From contig CALXSE010000007.1 in the NCBI GenBank assembly GCA_944391085.1, forward strand, positions 1 through 64,000: a DNA stretch of 64,000 nt. Reading direction: 5' to 3'. This document shows, piece by piece, positions 59,124 to 64,000 of the stretch. Position 1 is the first letter of the stretch. Each line of letters begins with the position of its first letter. This DNA is from an uncultured Kiritimatiellota bacterium (GTDB lineage Bacteria > Verrucomicrobiota > Kiritimatiellia > RFP12 > DVOR01). The notes below the pieces were generated by a model, which was not told the origin of the DNA, made no database searches, and worked only from the letters and a program-made list of their open reading frames with translations. A program made the translations under genes and the position numbers.

Positions 59124-60315
59124 GGGCCTCCCGCGCGGCGGCCTGGGCCAGCGCAAAGGCTTCGGGGAGCGCCATGCCGGCGGCCTGAGCGGCGGCGCGG
59201 ACGCTGTCGCACTCGGGGTAAACGCGCACGACGCCCGCGCCCTCGCACCGTTTCGCGGCAATCGCCCCGATCGGCGTGTCGAGGGTGACGGGGCGGCGCG
59301 CCATTACCGTCCGCGCGACGGGGTAGGTGCGCACGCCGATGGTGGTGGTCTCGCGGAAGAGGGCCTGCGTGAGGGCCGATACGCGGGCCTCGTCGGCCAG
59401 CGCCTTGAGGATGTACGCGGGGCGGCCCTTCTTCATCAGGCAGGGCACGAAGCAGACGTCGCGCGCGCCGAGGGCCATCAGGCGCTCCGCGGCGGCGGCC
59501 ATGACCTCGCCGGTGCAGTCGTCAAGATTCGCCTCCAGCGCCACGATCCGCCCCTCGGCGGGCGCCTCGGCGCGGACGATCAGGGCGCGCAGGGCGTTGG
59601 GCGCGCCGAAGTCGCGCTTGCCCAGGCCCACGCCGACCCGCTCGACCACGAAGGGCGCGGGGAGCGCGGCGTGCGTGCGCAGCGCCGCGGCCAGGGCGAT
59701 GCCCGTGGGGGTGACGCGCTCGCCGCGCACGGCGGTCAGCTCCAGCGCGATGGCGTGGGCCTGGGCGACGTTAAGCGTGGCGGGCACGGGCACGGGGAGC
59801 TCCCCGTGGGCGCAGGCGACGGTGCCGGTGCCTTCGCAGAGGCGCGTGACCACGCAGCCGTCAAGGCCCAGGTCGTCGAACAGGACGGCCGCGCCGACGA
59901 TGTCGGCGATGGAGTCCAGCGCGCCGACCTCATGGAAGTGGATTTCCCCGACCGGGCGGCCGTGGGCTTTGGCCTCGGCCTCGGCGACGATGCGGAAGGC
60001 GCGCTCGGCGAGGGCGCGCGCGTTCGCGCTCATCGGCAGGTGGGCGAGCACGTGCGCCACGTCGGCCAAATTGCGGTGCGCGTGGTGCTGGTGGACGTTG
60101 CCGTGGTGGGGGTGCTCGGGCAGGCGCACGTCGAAGTCGCACCCGGCCAGGCCGTGCGAGTCCTTGCGGGAAATGGCGTAGGCGAGGCCCTCCCGGGCCA
60201 GGGGGGCGAGGGCGGCGTCGAGCTTCGCGCGGTCGGCGCCGAGGTCGAGGAGCGCGGCCACGGCCATGTCGCCGCTGATGCCGCAGGCGCCGTCAAGATA
60301 GAGGAGTCTGCTCAT
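59110..60315 (-). CDS. larC: Nickel insertion protein LarC
   Basis: This 401-residue protein inserts nickel into the pincer cofactor using CTP. It starts MSRLLYLDGACGISGDMAVA and carries a His-rich stretch around residue 70 (HPHHGNVHQHHAHRN) that probably binds nickel. Other conserved parts are EIHFHEVGALDSIADIVGAA, LEANLDDCTGEVMAAAAERL and VCFVPCLMKKGRPAYILKAL. Here LarC is one continuous frame, unlike Lactobacillus where larC1 and larC2 are joined by frameshifting. It overlaps larB by four bases (ATGA). Confidence 0.93.
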   Translation of the reverse strand: MSRLLYLDGACGISGDMAVAALLDLGADRAKLDAALAPLAREGLAYAISRKDSHGLAGCDFDVRLPEHPHHGNVHQHHAHRNLADVAHVLAHLPMSANARALAERAFRIVAEAEAKAHGRPVGEIHFHEVGALDSIADIVGAAVLFDDLGLDGCVVTRLCEGTGTVACAHGELPVPVPATLNVAQAHAIALELTAVRGERVTPTGIALAAALRTHAALPAPFVVERVGVGLGKRDFGAPNALRALIVRAEAPAEGRIVALEANLDDCTGEVMAAAAERLMALGARDVCFVPCLMKKGRPAYILKALADEARVSALTQALFRETTTIGVRTYPVARTVMARRPVTLDTPIGAIAAKRCEGAGVVRVYPECDSVRAAAQAAGMALPEAFALAQAAAREAHDRG

Positions 60316-60992
60316 GGGGTTCGCTTTCTTTGGGCCAGGCGGAGGATGCGGCAGGCCATGACGGCGGCGCCGAAGCCGTTGTCGATATTCACCACGGCCA
60401 GGCCCTCGGCGCAGGCGTTGAGCATGGAGAGGAGCGGGGCCAGGCCCTGGAAGGAGGCGCCGTAGCCCACGGAGGTCGGCACCGCCACGACGGGCGCCTC
60501 GACGAGCCCGGCCACGACGCTGCCGAGCGCACCCTCCATCCCGGCCACGGCGATGACGACGTCCGCCGCGCGCACCTCGCCCAGGCGGCCGAGCAGGCGG
60601 TGGAGGCCGGCCACGCCCACGTCGTAGCAACGCGCGACCTCGGCGCCGAAAAAGGCCGCCGTGCGGGCCGCCTCCTCCGCCACGGGCACGTCCGCCGTGC
60701 CACCGGTGAGGACGATGACGCGCCCGAGCGTGGGCGTGGCGGGTGGGCCGAGGGTGAGCGTGCGCCCAAGGGCGTCGTAATCCGCCGCCAGCCCGGACTC
60801 CGCCACGGCGCGGGCCTGTTCGGGCGAGCAGCGCGTGCCCAGGACGCGCTGGCCCGCCTCGGCGAAGGCGCGGAGGATGGCCACGAGCTGCCCGGCGGTC
60901 TTGCCGGGGCAGTAGACCGTCTCGCCCATGCCGGTGCGGCGCGGGCGGGAGAGGTCGAGGCGGGCGAACCCGAGGTCGGCGTCGTCGCTCAT
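60312..60992 (-). CDS. larB: Pyridinium-3,5-biscarboxylic acid mononucleotide synthase LarB
   Basis: This 226-residue enzyme carboxylates nicotinic acid adenine dinucleotide in the first step of nickel-pincer cofactor synthesis. It is PurE-like: VIVLTGGTADVPVAEEAART, GLHRLLGRLGEVRAADVVIA, VAGMEGALGSVVAGLVEAPV, and the motif AVPTSVGYGASFQGLAPLLS near the C-terminus. It starts a base or two after the transporter stop (60994), so it is coupled to it. Confidence 0.93.
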   Translation of the reverse strand: MSDDADLGFARLDLSRPRRTGMGETVYCPGKTAGQLVAILRAFAEAGQRVLGTRCSPEQARAVAESGLAADYDALGRTLTLGPPATPTLGRVIVLTGGTADVPVAEEAARTAAFFGAEVARCYDVGVAGLHRLLGRLGEVRAADVVIAVAGMEGALGSVVAGLVEAPVVAVPTSVGYGASFQGLAPLLSMLNACAEGLAVVNIDNGFGAAVMACRILRLAQRKRTP

Positions 60993-60993
60993 C

Positions 60994-61719
60994 TCACTGT
61001 TGGGCGGCGGCGCGCTCGAGGGACCATTCCAGACCGTCAGGGGCCGTGGAGGCGAGGGGCGAGAGGCCGAAGATCAGGAGCGCGGCGCAGACCGCGAAGC
61101 CGGCCGTCAGCGTCTTCCAGGAGAAGGCGCGCGCCTGCGCCAGCGTCAGGAGCATCCCCGTCAGCAGGCCCTCGCCCAGGCCGATGGCCAGGTGGATGGG
61201 CTGCATCGCCGTCAGGAAATCGCCCATCCGCAGCGCGCTGACGCCCGAGAGCGCCACCTCCGCGCACACGGCCAGGGCGCCCAGCTGCAGGGCCGCCACG
61301 GAGGCCGCCATCGCCAGGAGCATCGTCGCCAGCGGCGAATGGGGTTTGCCTCGGAAGGCCACCGCCCCGCAGGCGCACCCGATCAGGCCCATGTTGAAGA
61401 GGTTCGCGCCGTAGGCCAGGAAGCCGCCGTCGTTGAAGCCCAGGCACTGGACAAGGAGGATGGCGGCCATCGTCACGAAGGCCGCGCACGGCCCCAGCAG
61501 GGCCGTCAGGAAGACCGCGCCCACCAGGTGGCCGCTCGCCCCGGTGGCGGGGATGGCGCAGTTCATCATCTGCGCGCCGAAGACGAAGGCCCCGGCGCCG
61601 ACCATCAGGGGCAGCTTCTCCTTCGTGAGCTTGGGCAGGGCCGCCCCCAGGGAGGTGCCGGAGAGCCCCCACATCGTCGCGCCGACCGCCGTCGAGACCA
61701 ATGCCGATTCCATGTGCAT
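60994..61719 (-). CDS. CbiM/NikM-type nickel transporter substrate-binding membrane protein
   Basis: This 241-residue membrane protein belongs to the CbiM/NikM/LarM group, the metal-binding part of energy-coupling-factor transporters. The N-terminus MHMESALVSTAVGATMWGLS is diagnostic: the terminal Met-His binds the metal, and a second His lies in ATGASGHLVGAVF. Six or seven helices follow, e.g. FVTMAAILLVQCLGFNDGGF. With larB, larC and larE downstream the metal is almost surely nickel. The partner ATPase and coupling proteins are not in the window. The start at 61719 is set by the MHM terminus and the GAAAGGAA ribosome binding site. Confidence 0.9.
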   Translation of the reverse strand: MHMESALVSTAVGATMWGLSGTSLGAALPKLTKEKLPLMVGAGAFVFGAQMMNCAIPATGASGHLVGAVFLTALLGPCAAFVTMAAILLVQCLGFNDGGFLAYGANLFNMGLIGCACGAVAFRGKPHSPLATMLLAMAASVAALQLGALAVCAEVALSGVSALRMGDFLTAMQPIHLAIGLGEGLLTGMLLTLAQARAFSWKTLTAGFAVCAALLIFGLSPLASTAPDGLEWSLERAAAQQ

Positions 61720-61752
61720 GACCAGGTTCCTTTCTCTGAAAAACACCCATAC

Positions 61753-61781
61753 TATAAACGCTCGAGTATACTCCACGTCAA
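61753..61781 (-). promoter_or_regulatory. lar operon promoter
   Basis: The minus strand reads TTGACG (61781-61776), 17 bases, TTTATA (61758-61753). A TATACT inside the spacer is an alternative -10. Confidence 0.5.
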
Positions 61782-61808
61782 GCGATTTTTCTTCCGGGCC
61801 CCGCTTTA

Positions 61809-61817
61809 TGGTATCAT
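61809..61817 (+). promoter_or_regulatory. Extended -10 promoter of leader RNA copy B
   Basis: TGG-TATCAT; the same -10 hexamer as copy A and the same 41-base distance to GCGCAAAC. Confidence 0.6.
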
Positions 61818-61823
61818 GAGGGA

Positions 61824-62007
61824 CACTTCGCGGGAGAGCCGCGGGAACACTGCGCTTCGCGCAAACATGTTGCCCACCTGAAACTTGAGAACTTTCATTG
61901 ATCGGGCGATGCGTTTGGAGAGGCGTGCCGTATCGGTACGCCTTTCCTTTCTGTCCGGTCATAGGCATCTCAAGGCCTCAGGTGGGCGGAAAGGAAGGGC
62001 GTATTTT
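61824..62007 (+). ncRNA. Candidate riboswitch-like leader RNA, copy B (RBS-masking type)
   Basis: This leader folds like the other two copies: hairpin 61829-61843 (CGCGG, loop GAGAG, CCGCG); P0 61862-61875 with 61904-61917 (several wobbles); P1 61873-61878 with 61981-61986 (CCCACC/GGTGGG); hairpin P3 61879-61897 (TGAAA/TTTCA, 9-base loop CTTGAGAAC); loop pairing P2 61884-61890 with 61968-61974 (7 bp); GGCC at 61974-61977; hairpin I 61921-61943 (10 bp, loop TAT); hairpin II 61939-61951 with 61989-62001 (13 bp, one wobble). The second arm of II covers the ribosome binding site GGAAAGGAAGGG. I and II overlap by five bases. Confidence 0.78.
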
Positions 62008-63122
62008 ATGCAAACGGGACTCTCGCCGCTGACGAGCGGGAAGCTGGCCAACCTTGGCTTTGTGCGCGTGCCTGGTCGTCGCCATCCATGTGCGGGTTGA
62101 GGCGGAGGTCGGCAACGCCTGCTGGTGGTTCTGCGGGCTGTTGAAGGATGGGGTGGCGCGGATGGCCGTGCCGTTCTTTTTCGCCACGGCCGGCTTCCTG
62201 CTGGCGGGCCATGCGCGGGAGGCGCGCTGGTGGGTCAGGGAAACGGGGAAGCGGGTGCGCACGCTGCTTGTGCCTTACCTGATTTGGCCGCCTTTGTTTG
62301 TGTTGATGACGCTCGTGCTCATCGTTGCGGCGAATGCCGTGGCCGGGGCGGCGCCGTCGCGCAATTTCCCGGACTGCGCAGTGGCGTGGCTTCGGCTGCT
62401 TGGGTGGAACTTCCTTGGGCCTGGGCCGGTCGGGCCGGAACTCTATACGTTTTGGTTCGTCAGGGAGTTGTTCATTTTGGTCTTGTGTTCGCCGGTTTTG
62501 CTGTGGCCGTCGAGGAAAGGCAAGGCGTGGGGTGGGCGTGGGTGGCGCTGCTGTGGGGGATCTACGGCGCTTCCCGTCCGTGGGAGATGGACGGCGCGGG
62601 GGTGGTGGACATCCCGTTCCCGTTGTCCCTTGAGGGCGTCTTTTACTTCACGCTTGGCCTTTTCCTCAGGGAACGGCCTGTCCGCCTGAATCTTCCCGGA
62701 TGGTGCGGCGTCGGGCTGCTGGCGTGCGGGATGGCGTTGTTTTGGCTGACGGCCTGGGCCGAACTGCGCGGGCTGCCGTGGTTTGCCTATCCGCGCTGGG
62801 TCGGCATTCAGGCGGCGTTGCTGGGGGCGTGGGGCGTTGTGCCGGGTAGGGCGTGGCCGCGGGGGTGACGGCGTTTTCGTTCCCGCTGTTCGCCCTTCAT
62901 CCGTTTGTCATGCGCCCGATGGAGTTGTTGCCGGAGGTGGTTCCTGCGCTGGGAAGGTTGAGGACGGAGATCGCCGGGCTTGTGATAAGCTTTGCGTTCG
63001 CGGTGGCGGCGAGCTGGGTGGGCTTCGTCTGTCTGCGGCGGTTCTTGCCGCGCTTCTCCGCGGTGGCCTTCGGCGGGCGTTATGCGGGGCGGGACAAACG
63101 CGCGGCGGCAGGCCCGCGGTGA
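62008..63122 (+). pseudogene. Acyltransferase family 3 gene with three frameshifts
   Basis: From the ATG at 62008 the reading MQTGLSPLTSGKLANLGF breaks within about 55 bases. It continues in another frame as LCACLVVAIHVRVEAEVGNA and MAVPFFFATAGFLLAGH, typical of membrane acyltransferases that modify surface glycans. A second shift near 62505-62530 leads to WAWVALLWGIYGASRPW and LEGVFYFTLGLFLRE, and a third near 62850 leads to VTAFSFPLFALHPFVM, ending at 63122. Together these give about 370 residues with eight to ten helices, so the whole family length is present but broken. Either the gene is dead or the sequence contains errors. The upstream leader RNA is intact. Confidence 0.8.
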
Positions 63123-63163
63123 GCGGGCCGGGGCGGTGGGTGCGCCGCCGTTTGGGAGAGGGC

Positions 63164-63697
63164 TCAGGCTTGGAGGATGTCGGCGAGCTCGGGGTCTTTG
63201 ATGCGGAGCTCGTGGGGGGAAAGGCCCAGCAGTTCGTGGGGGAAGACGATCCAATCGGCCGTCTCGCGGACATAGTAATCCGGGGCGAAGGGGACGAGGC
63301 TGGCGGCGGGCTTCCAGTAGACGGTGGCGACGCGGGCGTCGGTCCCGGCCAGGCGCGCGAGGGTGGCCTCGGCGGTCTTGCCGGTGTCGAAGACATCGTC
63401 GACGACGAGGACGCGCTTGCCGGCAAGGGAGTCGAGAATGGCGTCCGCGCCATGGAAGACGACGGTGTCGGTGCGTTTGCCGATACCGGGGGCGTAGGAG
63501 GCGCATTTGACGATGGCGTGGGGGGTGGGGCGGCCGAGGTAGGCGAAGACCTCGCTGATGATGACGCCTGGCTGGGCGCCGCCGCGCCAGAGGGCGAGGA
63601 TGAAGTCGGGCCGCCAGGCGGGATCATCGAAGACCTTGCGGGCCAGGCGCGCGCAGTCGCGCTGGAAGGTGTCGGCGGAGAGGAAGCGTTTGTTCAT
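63164..63697 (-). CDS. Phosphoribosyltransferase
   Basis: This 177-residue type I phosphoribosyltransferase has the PRPP-binding motif VLVVDDVFDTGKTAEATLAR and PDFILALWRGGAQPGVIISE near the N-terminus. It resembles small hypoxanthine/xanthine phosphoribosyltransferases (Gpt/Hpt-like; C-terminal ADWIVFPHELLGLSP). The substrate is probably a purine base but is not certain. The ATG at 63697 overlaps the stop of the upstream membrane protein (ATGA). Confidence 0.87.
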   Translation of the reverse strand: MNKRFLSADTFQRDCARLARKVFDDPAWRPDFILALWRGGAQPGVIISEVFAYLGRPTPHAIVKCASYAPGIGKRTDTVVFHGADAILDSLAGKRVLVVDDVFDTGKTAEATLARLAGTDARVATVYWKPAASLVPFAPDYYVRETADWIVFPHELLGLSPHELRIKDPELADILQA

Positions 63698-64000
63698 GGG
63701 TATGCCTTTTGGACGGCGGCGGCGAGGTCGGCGTGGCACCGGCCGAGCCAAAGGAGGAGCGCGCGGTTGGCCACGGGCAGGGTGATGAAGAGCCCCACGA
63801 AGAAGAGGGCCGCGCCCAATCCCCCCACAAGGCCGAACGCCATGGCCGTGAGCGCGCGCCCCGGCGCGTCCACGGCGAACCGGCAGGTGGCGCGGCAGGC
63901 GACGCCAAAGGGAAGGGCGAAGCGGTCGGCCAGGACGAGGGCCAGCCAGACGGGCTGGATGAGGAGCAGCCCCAGGGGGATCAGGCCCAGGAGCGTGGCG
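63694..64000 (-). CDS. Membrane protein (partial, C-terminal part)
   Basis: A frame open to the window edge encodes the last 101 residues of a membrane protein with at least two helices: LGLIPLGLLLIQPVWLALVL and ALTAMAFGLVGGLGAALFFV, ending VQKAYP. The region after the second helix (LFITLPVANRALLLWLGRCH) resembles the C-terminus of bacterial DUF975/DUF4013-like membrane proteins, but this is weak. It is coupled by ATGA to the downstream phosphoribosyltransferase gene. Its start is outside the window. Confidence 0.6.
   Translation of the reverse strand, partial: ATLLGLIPLGLLLIQPVWLALVLADRFALPFGVACRATCRFAVDAPGRALTAMAFGLVGGLGAALFFVGLFITLPVANRALLLWLGRCHADLAAAVQKAYP

Overview
The window is high-GC, gene-dense bacterial DNA. 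The mix of genes points to the PVC group, most likely Verrucomicrobiota/Kiritimatiellota (inference; no rRNA is present). The evidence is a PEP-CTERM surface protein, secreted GH84 and GH31 glycosidases with carbohydrate-binding tails, RHS-repeat remnants, a tricorn-like protease and polysaccharide genes. Neighbouring genes often overlap by ATGA or TGATG, so most lie in translationally coupled operons. Many promoters share an extended -10 of the form TTGNTATAMT, and in several the start codon sits 6-8 bases after it, implying leaderless mRNAs.

Layout. 1-9066 (minus): N-terminus of HsdM, then oadA, an MsbA-like exporter, a tricorn-like protease, panD and coaB. 9173-13995 (minus): rlmB, pgsA-like, a short FlaA1/CapD-like NDP-sugar dehydratase, leuB-like and ispA in one coupled operon. 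14207-15970: rpsA. 16154-19164 (plus): a double-thioredoxin protein and recQ. 19171-23289 (minus): a parvulin, tex and dus. 23354-24285 (plus): a structured leader RNA and a PEP-CTERM protein. 24381-25568: pdxB. 25908-25983: tRNA-Ala(CGC). 25984-29473: decayed DNA with RHS fragments on both sides of a CBM9-glycosidase-like gene. 29474-32002: two divergent polysaccharide pyruvyl transferase genes separated by a promoter held between perfect 26-bp inverted repeats. 32229-35971 (plus): marC, a tandem ABC ATPase, an M42 peptidase and trmJ. 36030-38033 (minus): parA and trpB. 38079-39807 (plus): dut and hemL. 40054-44856 (minus): GH84, a DUF362 protein and a polyferredoxin. 44980-48273: GH31. 48376-52497 (minus): an NtrB/NtrC-like pair, a secreted zinc-finger protein and an SPFH protein. 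52522-55170 (minus): three small lipoproteins and a large membrane protein. 55258-58073 (minus): a QueC-like PP-loop protein and a Wzx-type flippase. 58320-61719 (minus): nickel transporter, larB, larC and larE. 62008-63122 (plus): a frameshifted acyltransferase. 63164-64000 (minus): a phosphoribosyltransferase and a partial membrane protein.

Two observations stand out. (1) Three 5' leaders, before the PEP-CTERM gene (about 23388-23619), the PP-loop/flippase operon (58262-58074, minus) and the acyltransferase (about 61824-62007), fold into the same architecture although their stems differ in sequence. They share a 5' hairpin with a GAGAG-like loop, a hairpin of stem YGAAA/UUUCR with a loop of exactly 9 nt, a distal strand complementary to that loop around a GGCC motif, and two mutually exclusive hairpins. 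The second of these masks the ribosome binding site in two copies and resembles an intrinsic terminator in the third. This looks like an uncharacterised riboswitch-like RNA tied to cell-surface genes. (2) The 104-bp element at 30723-30826 lies exactly midway between the start codons of two divergent polysaccharide genes and carries one outward promoter, as expected of an invertible phase-variation switch.
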